A stretch of 64,000 bases of DNA from an uncultured Muribaculaceae bacterium (GTDB lineage Bacteria; Bacteroidota; Bacteroidia; Bacteroidales; Muribaculaceae), in assembly GCA_934667475.1 (NCBI GenBank), contig CAKUMB010000007.1:1-64000 (forward strand), written 5' to 3'. Positions 15,832 to 24,441 of the stretch are shown here, in pieces. Made by a program: the position numbers and the translations under genes. Every line of letters begins with the position of its first letter. Position 1 is the first letter of the stretch. Below the pieces are notes generated by a model. It worked only from the letters and a program-made list of their open reading frames with translations. It did not search any database and was not told where the DNA came from.

Positions 15832-18039
15832 TTAGCGGTGCAGGCGCGACTGCCACTTGGCGGCCAGCAGGCGCGAGAACTCAAGCACGCTGCCCTGCGG
15901 CTTGGCCGCGGTGGCTGCGATGGCTATCTTGCCAGCCGACCAGTCGCGCTGGTAGGCATAGGTGGCCTCGCGGCGGGCCTTGTCGTTGTAGGCGCGGTGT
16001 TCGCGCACCGAGTTCAGCCCCTCGTCGATGTACAGCTGCCAGCGGTGAGCGTAATATTCGCCTGCGAGTCCGCTCCACGAGCGGTTGGCGTAGTCGTTGA
16101 GCGTGCCTCCCCAAGTGGTGATGAGGCGGCGGGCATTCATCTCATAATAGTCCTTTAGCTCGGGCGTTGAACCATAGTTGCGTGCCTGTGCTATCCACTG
16201 CGCCAGTGTGCACTGCGGGTGATAGGCATTGAGGGCGTCCACGTCGCGCAGCAGTTCGGTCATCACCGTGGCCTCGCTTGTCATGGCGGCAAGGTCGGCG
16301 CGCGTCATGGCCGCGTCAAACCGCTGCTTGGCGTCGCGGAACATCACTGCCAGCACGTCGCGCCCCACGGTTATCAGGTCGATGGTGGCGGCGTCGCGCG
16401 TCACGCTGTCTTGCTGCAGCAGTTGCAGCCATGCGCGGGTGAGCGGCGCTGCGTGCTTTTTGACCACGGCGCTCAGTTTGCGGTCTTCGCGCCCAACTTC
16501 GGGAAAGTAGTTGAGCACCACATTGCTCCAAGTGCTGGCCGGATCCACATACACACTGTCGAGCAGCAGCTGCCATGCTTGGCGTGCAGCCGCGCTGGCA
16601 TAGCCCGCATGGCTGTCGGCCACCTGGGTGGCCACATTGCCCTCGGGCGTGCTCCATGCCTTGCCAAACACGTATTCAAATGGCATTTGCTGCACGTCGA
16701 GGCCTTCAAGCGTCGAGCCTATGCCGGCCAGATTGCTGCCGCCGCTGTCAATCACAGCCTCGATGCGGCGTCCGGCCTCGTGCACGTTGCCCTGCACCGA
16801 GGTGTTGCCGCCGAAGTTGCCCAGATAGCACCAAATGTAGGGCTGGCCATAGAAACTCTTGTGGTCGCGCCACAGCTCTTTGCGCTCGGCGAAGTAGTCG
16901 AGCATTATCATGCGTCCCTTAGGCGCGCCTGTCACCAGGGCCTCGGCGCGCTCGGGCGTCCACGTCTTGCGCGCGTAGTAGAAAAGCCAGGCCATTTGCA
17001 GCCACTGCGCCTTGGGGTCGACGCTGGCTATCGACTGATAGATGTGGCTCGACACCTGCTTCAGGTATTCGGGCTCGAGGCGGGGCGGAGTCATCTCGTT
17101 GAAGGGGTCGGTGCCATATATGTGGTCGGTGCCGTAGAGGCGCGTCTGCTCCTCAAGAAACATGCGCTGGATGCGGCCAAACAGCGGGTCTTCGCTATAC
17201 AGGAAACTCGTTTGGCACTCGTTGCCGAATCCCTGCCACAGGCTCAGTGGCTTGATGTCGGCCTTGGGGTAGAGCTGCGCCAGGCGCGACGGCACGTGGC
17301 CGGCAAATGCGGGCAGCACGGGGCGCATGTTGAGCTCGCGCTCGCGGGCCACAATCTGCTTTTGCAGCTGCGCCTGCGAGTCGAGCCACTCGTCGGGCAG
17401 CGGGCCGCACCAGGCGTCGATGTTGGCCATGCGGTGCCAGGGCAGATACACCGGGCCGGTGAAGTAGCTCTTCACCTCGCTGTCGGTCATGCCCAGCTTG
17501 CGCCACACGTTGCGCCACACGGCCTCCTGGCCGGTGATGGCTAGTGGCATGTTCACGCCGTTCAGCGCCATCCAGTCGATCATGCGCTCCCAGTCGCGCC
17601 ATTTCCAGAAGGGCATGGTGTAGCCCAAAGTGCAGTAGTTCAGGAAAAACCGTTGCGGCACGCGTGCGGTGGCCCGCTCGGTCTCGACCTGGGTGGGCAG
17701 CGTGGCTGGCAGCTCCACAGCCACGTCGGCATACCACGACACCGTGGTGAGGCAATACTTCTTGAGATAGCGGTTGAGGCCCACGGCCATGGCCAGGGCG
17801 TTGTTGCCGCCTATCACCACCTTGCCGCCGCGGCTCTCGAGCGAGTACACATCGGCCCCCTTGGGGCCGGCCTTGATTTGCTTAAACTGCACTGCCTGCC
17901 CGAGGCGTGCGTCGAGTCGCGCGGCCAGCTGGCCGGCGCGCTCCACATCGGTGCTTTGTGCCGCAAAGGCGGCAATGGGCATCACTGCGGCAATGGCAGC
18001 CAGAGCCGTTGTGATAATGATTCGTTGTAATCTGTTCAT
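15832..18039 (-). CDS. Alpha-N-acetylglucosaminidase (GH89, NAGLU family)
   Basis: A 735-residue exported enzyme (signal peptide to about residue 26, AAFAA). It matches the NAGLU plan: an N-terminal small domain (about 30-115), then a TIM barrel beginning at RVPQRFFLNYCTLGYTMPFW with WMALNGVNMPL, and a helical C-terminal domain. The two catalytic acids are visible: Glu315 in YGTDPFNEMTPP and Glu445 in GIGSTLEGLD. GH89 enzymes remove terminal alpha-linked GlcNAc from glycans such as mucin or heparan-type chains; in gut bacteria this would feed on host glycans. It lies 33 bases downstream of a glycerate kinase gene on the same strand, probably co-transcribed. Confidence 0.92.
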   Translation of the reverse strand: MNRLQRIIITTALAAIAAVMPIAAFAAQSTDVERAGQLAARLDARLGQAVQFKQIKAGPKGADVYSLESRGGKVVIGGNNALAMAVGLNRYLKKYCLTTVSWYADVAVELPATLPTQVETERATARVPQRFFLNYCTLGYTMPFWKWRDWERMIDWMALNGVNMPLAITGQEAVWRNVWRKLGMTDSEVKSYFTGPVYLPWHRMANIDAWCGPLPDEWLDSQAQLQKQIVARERELNMRPVLPAFAGHVPSRLAQLYPKADIKPLSLWQGFGNECQTSFLYSEDPLFGRIQRMFLEEQTRLYGTDHIYGTDPFNEMTPPRLEPEYLKQVSSHIYQSIASVDPKAQWLQMAWLFYYARKTWTPERAEALVTGAPKGRMIMLDYFAERKELWRDHKSFYGQPYIWCYLGNFGGNTSVQGNVHEAGRRIEAVIDSGGSNLAGIGSTLEGLDVQQMPFEYVFGKAWSTPEGNVATQVADSHAGYASAAARQAWQLLLDSVYVDPASTWSNVVLNYFPEVGREDRKLSAVVKKHAAPLTRAWLQLLQQDSVTRDAATIDLITVGRDVLAVMFRDAKQRFDAAMTRADLAAMTSEATVMTELLRDVDALNAYHPQCTLAQWIAQARNYGSTPELKDYYEMNARRLITTWGGTLNDYANRSWSGLAGEYYAHRWQLYIDEGLNSVREHRAYNDKARREATYAYQRDWSAGKIAIAATAAKPQGSVLEFSRLLAAKWQSRLHR

Positions 18040-18072
18040 TGCAAGTTTATGTCAATTATAAAAAGTCATGAG

Positions 18073-19206
18073 TTATGGTTGCAGCATGGCGAGGCTCACG
18101 ATTTGCGCGGCCGTGCGGCGCGCGCCGGCAAGGGTGGTCTCTGTCTGCATGGCTTCGGCCAGGCTCATGGGGCGCGGCACTATGGGCAGCACTGCGTCGA
18201 AGCCTATATTGGCGGCGTCGGCGGCAAGCGAGCCGCAAATGGCCGCCACAGGCACTCTGCGTGCATGGGCCCAGTGCAGCACCTCGGCTGGGGCTTTGCC
18301 CGCTGCTGTCTGCGAGTCGATGCGGCCTTCGCCCGTTATCACAAGCGATGCTCCTGTCAGCAGCGTTTCGAACCGTGCCAAGCTGAGCACTGCGTTGGCC
18401 CCCGGCCTCACATCGGCTCCGAGCCATGCCATTAGGCCCGCTCCCACGCCTCCCGCCGCTCCGGCTCCTGGCTTGCAGGCCACCGGGCGGGGCATGAGGG
18501 TGGCCAAGTGTCGCAGACCGCTGTCGAGCTCGGCCACTTGGGTGGCGTCGGCCCCTTTTTGAGGGGCAAACACGGCTGCCGAGCCATTGGGGCCGCATAG
18601 TGGGTTGGTGACGTCGGTCCACAGTGTGAACTTGGTGTCGCGCACGGCTTTTGACACGTGTGAGTCGTCGACGGCGGCAATGCGCTGCAGGTTGGCTCCG
18701 CACGGGCGCAACTCACGGCCATTGGAGTCAAGGAACTTGAAGCCGAGAGCACTCAGCAGCCCCGTGCCGCCGTCGGTCGAGGCACTGCCGCCAAGCCCCA
18801 CCATCACGCGGCGGCATCCGCCTGCTATGGCATGGGCAATTTGCTGCCCGGCGCCCACCGACGATGCCTGCATGGCATCGCGCAGCTGTGGCGGCACAAG
18901 TGCCAGCCCGCCGGCCGCCGCGAGTTCAACCACGGCGCAGCCGTCAGTGGCCGCATAGGCCGCCGTCAGCTGACGCATGCCGGGCACTGGAGCCTCCACT
19001 TGGCACTCCACGCGCCTTGCGCCAAAACCTTGCGCGGCCAGCGCGGACACCACGGCCTCCACTGTGCCGTCGCCTCCGTCGGCCACAGTCACCGTGACCA
19101 CCTGTGCCGTGGGGCAAGCATCGAGTACGCCCTGCCTCACTGCCCCGGATATCTGCGCCGAGGTGGCCGAGCCCTTGAACTTGTCGCATGCCACTATCAC
19201 CTTCAT
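18073..19206 (-). CDS. glxK: Glycerate kinase
   Basis: A 377-residue protein matching the GlxK/GarK class: N-terminus VIVACDKFKGSATSAQI, then VADGGDGTVEA, the GLGGSASTDGGTG loop near residue 140, and a C-terminal VITGEGRIDSQTAAGKAP block. These kinases phosphorylate D-glycerate to a phosphoglycerate that enters glycolysis. The length is normal. It precedes the GH89 gene with a 33-base gap. No partner glycerate-forming enzyme is in the window, so the pairing may only be operonic. Confidence 0.9.
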   Translation of the reverse strand: MKVIVACDKFKGSATSAQISGAVRQGVLDACPTAQVVTVTVADGGDGTVEAVVSALAAQGFGARRVECQVEAPVPGMRQLTAAYAATDGCAVVELAAAGGLALVPPQLRDAMQASSVGAGQQIAHAIAGGCRRVMVGLGGSASTDGGTGLLSALGFKFLDSNGRELRPCGANLQRIAAVDDSHVSKAVRDTKFTLWTDVTNPLCGPNGSAAVFAPQKGADATQVAELDSGLRHLATLMPRPVACKPGAGAAGGVGAGLMAWLGADVRPGANAVLSLARFETLLTGASLVITGEGRIDSQTAAGKAPAEVLHWAHARRVPVAAICGSLAADAANIGFDAVLPIVPRPMSLAEAMQTETTLAGARRTAAQIVSLAMLQP

Positions 19207-19229
19207 ATGTCGTTGCGTTTTAATCTAAA

Positions 19230-19296
19230 TAAAAATGGACAAGGCTCACTGCTGCGGGCGGCAATGCCGTGTCCCGCCGCGCAATGCGCCTTGTCC
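19230..19296 (-). terminator. Terminator of the rsmI/Cbp1-like lipoprotein unit
   Basis: Outer arms GGACAAGGC (19237-19245) and GCCTTGTCC (19288-19296), with an inner GCGGGCGG/CCCGCCGC stem, are followed on the minus strand by five T. It also lies just upstream of glxK and may separate the two units. Confidence 0.75.
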
Positions 19297-19342
19297 TTTA
19301 ATGTTGCCGTATGTCATTGTGCTTTGGCTGGCGTGGGAGTGC

Positions 19343-20224
19343 TTATCCCACCTTCACAACCAAGTAGTTCGATAATTCCCAGAATCGTGTCGGGTTGAGA
19401 ATCTTCAGCACCTTCTGGCCGCCTTCGTCGGCAATGGTGTAGCTGCCGGCGGGGTGCTTCGAGAGCACTTGTGCCTTGCTATTGTGCAGCGGAATCACGC
19501 TCAGGGTGCGCTTGTCGGCTTTGGTGAAGTAGTTGGTGGCAAAGTCGCTTTCCATCACCTTGGTGTGGCGCAGGAACCCCGTCTCTATAATCTTGTGCTG
19601 CTTAAGCTCCTTTTTCGAGCCCACCACATAGTAGCACTCGTTGAGTTGGTTGGCCAGGCGCACCGACTCCTCTTGTGCCTTGGCCTTCTCTTTGTTGACG
19701 GCCGTGTTGACGGTGTTCAGCGAGTCAACGCGTGTGTTGAGGTTGTTGATTACAATGTGGGCCGCTGCCAACTGCTGGGTGAGGTCGGTGATCATGGCCT
19801 GCTGGTCGGCTATCTGCTGCTTGAGGCTCTTGATGGTCTTCTTCATCTCGTCGTTGTAGTTGGCGCTCTTGCTCAGGCGTGCCTCAAGCTGGTCGAGGCG
19901 CTTCGAGCGCTCTTGCAGCGACTGCTGTATGGCCACCACGTCGGCGCGCAGCTGGCGCTTCTTGTCGGCCGTCTCGCCGCTAAGGTTGCCTTGCGACACA
20001 ATGTTTTCCACTCGCTTTATTTGCGACATGCCGTCGCTTATGTCGTTCATAAGAGCCATAAGGGTGTCGCGCTCGGCCATGGCAGTGGCGAGCGAGTCGC
20101 TCAACACTGAATTTATTGAGTCATTTTGCTGCTGTGACTCGTCGGTCTTCTGCTGGCCGCTGTTGCAGGCGGGCAGAACGAACAGTGCCGCCACAATGGC
20201 GAGCAGTAAACTTTTACTCTTCAT
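19343..20224 (-). CDS. Coiled-coil lipoprotein resembling Cbp1-family adhesins
   Basis: A 293-residue protein with a lipoprotein signal (LPAC, Cys20). A long heptad-rich coiled coil (about residues 40-200, with many Gln, Lys and Glu) is followed by a compact C-terminal domain: ECYYVVGSKKELKQHKII, IPLHNSKAQVLSKHPAGSY and a final FWELSNYLVVKVG. This layout matches what I recall of the Cbp1-type collagen-binding lipoproteins of Bacteroides, but binding cannot be shown here. Its ATG overlaps the rsmI stop by four bases (ATGA), indicating translational coupling. Confidence 0.65.
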   Translation of the reverse strand: MKSKSLLLAIVAALFVLPACNSGQQKTDESQQQNDSINSVLSDSLATAMAERDTLMALMNDISDGMSQIKRVENIVSQGNLSGETADKKRQLRADVVAIQQSLQERSKRLDQLEARLSKSANYNDEMKKTIKSLKQQIADQQAMITDLTQQLAAAHIVINNLNTRVDSLNTVNTAVNKEKAKAQEESVRLANQLNECYYVVGSKKELKQHKIIETGFLRHTKVMESDFATNYFTKADKRTLSVIPLHNSKAQVLSKHPAGSYTIADEGGQKVLKILNPTRFWELSNYLVVKVG

Positions 20225-20979
20225 AGTTCTGTTGGTTTTAATTCGTTGCTTAATTTGTTTTTATTTTTAAACCGTGCATACTTGTCAACCTTTGCGGCCG
20301 ACTGTTGCGGCGCTCCCGCCACAACAATCACTATCTCGCCGCGCGGTGCGGTGGCTGTGAATTGCTCCACAAGCTCGCCGAGTGTGCCACGGTGGGTGGT
20401 GTTGTGCAATTTTGAAATTTCGCGGCACACAGCCGCCTCGCGGTCGGCACCGAAGGTGTCGGCCATCTGCTTCAGTGTCTTTAGCAGCCGCAGGGGCGAC
20501 TCATAGAACACCATGGTGCGCGGTTCGCCGGCGAGCGAGGCAAGGCGCGTGCTGCGCCCCTTCTTCTGCGGCAGAAAGCCTTCGAAGGTGAACCGCTCGC
20601 AAGGCAGGCCCGAGTTGACCAGGGCCGGCACAAAGGCTGTGGCGCCGGGCAGGGTCTCCACCTCAATGCCCAGGCGGCGGCACTCGCGCGACAGCAGAAA
20701 GCCGGGGTCGCTGATGCCCGGTGTGCCGGCGTCGCTCACGAGCGCCATCACCGCTCCGGCCTGAAGTTCGCCGGCCACTGCGGCCAGCGTTTCGTGCTCG
20801 TTAAACTTGTGATGGCTGCGCATAGGCGTGGCAATGCCAAAGTGCTTCATCAGCACCGCACTGGTGCGCGTGTCCTCGGCCAGCACCACGTCGGCCTCGC
20901 GCAGCACCTGCACGGCGCGCGGTGTCATGTCGTCGAGGTTGCCCACAGGGGTGGGCACTATGTATAGTTTGCCTGCCAT
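20221..20979 (-). CDS. rsmI: 16S rRNA (cytidine-1402-2'-O)-methyltransferase
   Basis: A 252-residue tetrapyrrole-methylase-fold protein. N-terminal LYIVPTPVGNLDDMTPRA, AEDTRTSAVLMKHF, the SAM-binding SDAGTPGISDPG, PGATAFVPALVNSGLP and FYESPLRL are all standard for RsmI, which methylates C1402 in the ribosome decoding site. A common C-terminal extension is short here. It overlaps the downstream lipoprotein by four bases and follows an acidic conserved protein by 29 bases. Confidence 0.95.
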   Translation of the reverse strand: MAGKLYIVPTPVGNLDDMTPRAVQVLREADVVLAEDTRTSAVLMKHFGIATPMRSHHKFNEHETLAAVAGELQAGAVMALVSDAGTPGISDPGFLLSRECRRLGIEVETLPGATAFVPALVNSGLPCERFTFEGFLPQKKGRSTRLASLAGEPRTMVFYESPLRLLKTLKQMADTFGADREAAVCREISKLHNTTHRGTLGELVEQFTATAPRGEIVIVVAGAPQQSAAKVDKYARFKNKNKLSNELKPTEL

Positions 20980-21008
20980 AGCGCAATCGGGTTTGTTATA
21001 TAGTGTGG

Positions 21009-21722
21009 TTATGCAAAATGCCGTTTTATTATGTCCATGAATTCCTGCACCTCGGGCACCGACTTGTCCCAGCCAAGGTCGGAGTAGAAGTAGTCTTCGG
21101 CCTCGTCGAATGTGCGCATGCTCTCCACCATGTTGATGGCGTCGTTCATGTCGAGGTCGCTGTTGCTGAACAGCTCGCGGCGGAAGCGGAAGCGGTCGTT
21201 GATCGAGAACGCCTGGCGCAGATTCTTCGACAGGGTGCGCTGCAGCTTCTCGTCAACCCTCACGTCTTCGCCGTCTTGCTCGGGCTCTTCTTCCTCTTCG
21301 CCGTCTTCAATGGCCTCCTCCTCATCATCCTCCTCCGGGTCGTTGTCGGTTTCGGGCTCGCTGAGGCGCTCAGGCTCTTCGGCCGGCTGCGGGGCTGCCG
21401 CATGTCCGGGCTCAACGTAGTCCTCGCCAATGCCAAACACCTCGGCTGGCTCCTCGCCGTTGTCGTGCTGCCACGTCTCTTCGGCGTCGTAGTCGTCGCT
21501 TGGCAGTTGGCTGGCGGCTGCCTCGCCGGGCTGCTGTGCCTCGGCTGCCGCATCTTCAGGTTTCAGCTCCACGAGCTGCGCGAGTTCGCCCACTTTGCGC
21601 GCTTTTTCGCGCAACGCTTCCACCACCTGCGGCGGTGTGTCGGCCCCGTGCTTGTCGATTACAAGCAGCAAGCCTTCGAGTTCATAGACGGTTGTCAGTA
21701 GTTTTGCTGTCTGAAAATCCAT
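21009..21722 (-). CDS. Conserved acidic protein of unknown function upstream of rsmI
   Basis: A 237-residue protein without a signal peptide. A short helical N-terminal part (residues 1-55) is joined by a very acidic linker (about 60-150, long Glu/Asp/Pro runs) to a C-terminal helical domain from KLQRTLSKNLRQAFSINDRFRF to VQEFMDIIKRHFA. The C-terminal block, with SINDRFRFRRELF and FYSDLGW, looks like a conserved Bacteroidetes domain, perhaps for binding. I assign no function. It lies 29 bases before rsmI, probably in the same transcript. Confidence 0.6.
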   Translation of the reverse strand: MDFQTAKLLTTVYELEGLLLVIDKHGADTPPQVVEALREKARKVGELAQLVELKPEDAAAEAQQPGEAAASQLPSDDYDAEETWQHDNGEEPAEVFGIGEDYVEPGHAAAPQPAEEPERLSEPETDNDPEEDDEEEAIEDGEEEEEPEQDGEDVRVDEKLQRTLSKNLRQAFSINDRFRFRRELFSNSDLDMNDAINMVESMRTFDEAEDYFYSDLGWDKSVPEVQEFMDIIKRHFA

Positions 21723-21790
21723 ATAGCCTTAGTTTTTTGCGCGGCCCTTACCCGCATGTGGCGCGCTTGCGGGCCGCAATAATTTGATGC

Positions 21791-21820
21791 CAAAAATAAG
21801 TAATTCTTTTCTTCCAACAA
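21791..21820 (-). promoter_or_regulatory. Candidate promoter of the acidic protein/rsmI/lipoprotein unit
   Basis: On the minus strand TATTTTTG (21791-21798) lies 19 bases from TTG (21818-21820), about 70 bases upstream of the ATG at 21722. Confidence 0.5.
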
Positions 21821-21839
21821 GCGTTTTGTGGCAAGAAAA

Positions 21840-23270
21840 TCACTTTTCAGCGCCAAAAAGGTCGAGCAGCAGTTGGTCGATGAGGTTTTTCACCGTCTTG
21901 CGGCTGCCGTTCCAGTTGTTGACGAGCACGGCAAACGAGTAGCGCGGTGCATCGGCCGGATAATAGCCCACATAGCACTGCACATCGGTCATGCTGCCCG
22001 ACTTCACGGCCACCTTGCCGCTGAGCTCGCTGCCTGGCAGCAGCGAGCCTATGCGGGCGTTAACACCCACGCGCGGCATGAGGTCGCACAGCCGCCATCC
22101 GCTGAATTTGCGGTCGGCCATGTAGTTGAGCGCTTGGGTGAAGAATCGGGCCGAGGCCTTGTTGGCCCGCGCCAGGCCGCTGCCATCGTACTGGAACAGG
22201 GCCCGTGTGTCGAGTCCGGCGGCCCGCCACAGGCTGTCGGCCACTTGTGTGCCGTCGGCAAACGTGGGCGCCTTGCGGCCGCAGTTCACGGCCACGGCGC
22301 GCAGCACGCCCTCGGTGAACATGTTGTCGCTGCGCTCGAGCAGCGACGAAATGATGCGGCTCAGGCGCGGCGACTCGTGGTCGACGAGCAGCGTTAGCGT
22401 GTCGGGCTGGCCGTCGTCGAAGCGCACGGCGTGGTTGCGGTGGCGCACCTTTATCTCGGCCGTGGCCATAGCCCGCTCGAGGCTGTCGATGAGCAGCGCG
22501 CCAGGCGTGGGGTTGGCCACGCGCAGTTTGTAGCTCTCCATGGGGTCGCCCGTGCCGGTCACCACCAGCGCGGGGCGCGACGGCTCAAGCTCCACATTCA
22601 CATTGTCGGCCCTGCCCGGCGACAGGCGGTCGACCACCTCAAGGCCAGGCACGTTGGGCACCAGGCGCACGTTGGTCAGGTGCGAGCCACTCACGTTGAA
22701 GTTCAGCATCACGCGGTTGTCGCTGTAGTTTAGCCCGTGCAGGCCCATGCCGTAGTCCCACGCCAGGTCGTCCACCTGCCACCAGCCGTTGTGGGCGGGG
22801 TAGGGGTAGATGGAGTCGTTCACCACCAGCTTGCCGTTAATCTTCTTTATGCCGCGGGCGGTGAGCGAGTCCACCACCTCGGCCACAATGTCGGGTGCGT
22901 TCTTAAAGTAGGCCGAGCCCAGGGTGGGGTCGCCTCCGCCCACTATCACCACGTCGCCATTAAGGCTGTTGCCGTCCACGGTGCCGTGCAGCATCACGCG
23001 GGTGTGAAACTTGAAGTCGGGGCCCAGTGTGCGCAGTGCTGCGGCCGATGTGAGCGACTTCATGGTGGAAGCCGTAATCTGGCTTTGGTCGGGTGCGAAG
23101 CCGGCCAGCAGGGTGTCGGCGGCCACGTCGCTCACGGCTATGCCCAGTGAGGCGTGCTGGAATATGCTGTCGGCGGCAAACTTGTCGACGGCCTGCTGCG
23201 GCGTGATGGCCGCTGCCGAAACAAACAATGCCGCACCGGCAAGCAATGCGGCAATTCTATTTATATTCAT
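21840..23270 (-). CDS. dacB: D-alanyl-D-alanine carboxypeptidase/endopeptidase (PBP4, S13 family)
   Basis: A 476-residue exported penicillin-binding protein (signal to about residue 20). The S13 motifs are in order: Ser68-T-M-Lys71 (STMK), SDN in ERSDNMFTEG, and KSG in AVKSGSMTDVQCYVG, the last being a Ser variant of KTG. The long insertion between STMK and SDN is typical of PBP4. The enzyme trims D-Ala and opens peptide crosslinks in periplasmic peptidoglycan. An HD-domain gene lies 32 bases upstream on the same strand. Confidence 0.92.
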   Translation of the reverse strand: MNINRIAALLAGAALFVSAAAITPQQAVDKFAADSIFQHASLGIAVSDVAADTLLAGFAPDQSQITASTMKSLTSAAALRTLGPDFKFHTRVMLHGTVDGNSLNGDVVIVGGGDPTLGSAYFKNAPDIVAEVVDSLTARGIKKINGKLVVNDSIYPYPAHNGWWQVDDLAWDYGMGLHGLNYSDNRVMLNFNVSGSHLTNVRLVPNVPGLEVVDRLSPGRADNVNVELEPSRPALVVTGTGDPMESYKLRVANPTPGALLIDSLERAMATAEIKVRHRNHAVRFDDGQPDTLTLLVDHESPRLSRIISSLLERSDNMFTEGVLRAVAVNCGRKAPTFADGTQVADSLWRAAGLDTRALFQYDGSGLARANKASARFFTQALNYMADRKFSGWRLCDLMPRVGVNARIGSLLPGSELSGKVAVKSGSMTDVQCYVGYYPADAPRYSFAVLVNNWNGSRKTVKNLIDQLLLDLFGAEK

Positions 23271-23302
23271 ATTGTGTTGTTGATGTAGTGTGTCGTTGTC
23301 GT

Positions 23303-23950
23303 CTAAAACTCGCTCTCCTTGCTGGTGCCGAATTCAAGCAGGTTGGCACCGAAGCCGTCGGCCAGCTGCACAAGGGCGCACAGCGGAGTCTTGTCGCGCG
23401 CGGCATTGATGTTGCTCTTTGCCTCAGGACTCTGGAAGGGCAGGTCCCAAGCCGTCATGTGCCAGCGTATGGCCAGCAACTCGTCTTGCGTCACGTCGAA
23501 TCCGCTCCACAGCAGCATCACGGCGCTCTTTTCGCCGTGCCCCATGGGAAAGTCGCTGAAGTCCACGTCATAGCTCTGCACCTCGCGCCAGATGCCGTTG
23601 GAGTCTTTGCGCTTCTTCAGTGCGGGCTTGTAGATGTTGGCCTTGCATATGTCGTGCAGCAGGCTGGCCACAATCACGCTGTCGCGCGGCAGCAGCGGCT
23701 CCAGCTCGGGGCGCATCTCAATGGCGGCCTCGCGCAGCTTCAGTGCGGCGTGGCACACATTCAGCGAGTGCTCCACAAGGCCGCCGTCGTGGTCAAGGTG
23801 AAACCGCGTGCTGGCCGGTGCGTTGAAAAAATGGTTTTTGCCCTCGTCGAGATATTCAATCAGGTCGTCAACTCCCTCGCGTCCTGTGGACTTCAGCAGG
23901 CTTATGAACTCCTGCTTGTTGCTTTCTATGTCTGCTTTGTCAAGTGCCAT
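23303..23950 (-). CDS. HD-domain phosphohydrolase-like protein
   Basis: A 215-residue cytoplasmic protein. A metal-binding HD arrangement is visible: His in STRFHLDHDGGLVEHSLNV (about residues 50-65), then the HD pair in VASLLHDICKAN (about 95-105), GHGEKSA and a later RWHMTAWD. HD proteins cleave phosphate esters, often of nucleotides; the substrate is not known here. A possible -7 box (CAAAGGTA on the plus strand, 24015-24022) lies upstream. Likely co-transcribed with dacB. Confidence 0.75.
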   Translation of the reverse strand: MALDKADIESNKQEFISLLKSTGREGVDDLIEYLDEGKNHFFNAPASTRFHLDHDGGLVEHSLNVCHAALKLREAAIEMRPELEPLLPRDSVIVASLLHDICKANIYKPALKKRKDSNGIWREVQSYDVDFSDFPMGHGEKSAVMLLWSGFDVTQDELLAIRWHMTAWDLPFQSPEAKSNINAARDKTPLCALVQLADGFGANLLEFGTSKESEF

Positions 23951-24103
23951 ATGTGTGATGTTGTGTCAATGAGTTTAATGTTGCAGTGGGCCGGCGTGTG
24001 CCGGTCCGGTAATGCAAAGGTAGTGCAAACCGCTGGCAATACGAGCGCTGGCAGGAGCTTTTTGCCCTTTCGGTAATTTTATTTCAATATTTTTGCCAAA
24101 TGT

Positions 24104-24135
24104 CTTGGCCGCTTCACTTTTTTGTTCTATCTTTG
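24104..24135 (+). promoter_or_regulatory. Promoter of tRNA-Ser(GCU)
   Basis: TTGG (24104-24107), 20 bases, then TATCTTTG (24128-24135), 34 bases upstream of the tRNA. Confidence 0.7.
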
Positions 24136-24168
24136 CACTCGCTAAACGGAAAATTCAGCATTCTTCAC

Positions 24169-24255
24169 GGAGAGGTGGGTGAGTGGCTGAAACCAGCAGT
24201 TTGCTAAACTGCCGTAGGGGTAACCCTACCACGAGTTCGAATCTCGTCCTCTCCG
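24169..24255 (+). tRNA. tRNA-Ser (anticodon GCU)
   Basis: Acceptor stem GGAGAGG with CCTCTCC and discriminator G. The anticodon loop TTGCTAA gives GCU. A class II variable arm (TAGGGGTAACCCTA) and the T-arm GAGTTCGAATCTC are present. CCA is not encoded. It has its own promoter and terminator. Confidence 0.95.
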
Positions 24256-24260
24256 CACAA

Positions 24261-24287
24261 GCCTGGGCCACAGTCCAGGCTTTTTTT
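24261..24287 (+). terminator. Rho-independent terminator after tRNA-Ser(GCU)
   Basis: GCCTGG (24261-24266) pairs with CCAGGC (24275-24280), followed by seven T, five bases after the tRNA. Confidence 0.9.
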
Positions 24288-24344
24288 ATTGCCACCACCG
24301 CATCCACGCCCGGAAATCAATAGACGCGCTCCCCCCCCACACAC

Positions 24345-24385
24345 AAAAAAAACGGCTTTGCCAATCTGTGGTTGATTGGCAAAGC
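24345..24385 (-). terminator. Rho-independent terminator of the DUF2156 gene
   Basis: Perfect 12-base arms GCTTTGCCAATC (24354-24365) and GATTGGCAAAGC (24374-24385) are followed on the minus strand by a long T run (24345-24352). Confidence 0.9.
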
Positions 24386-24441
24386 ACATTGTTGTTTTGG
24401 AGTCTCTTTAAATGAATCTGTGAGCCTGGGGGGGCATGGCA

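Noticed and set aside
24331..24338. Run of eight C as a phase-variation tract
   Set aside because: It lies between two terminators with no gene or promoter next to it.
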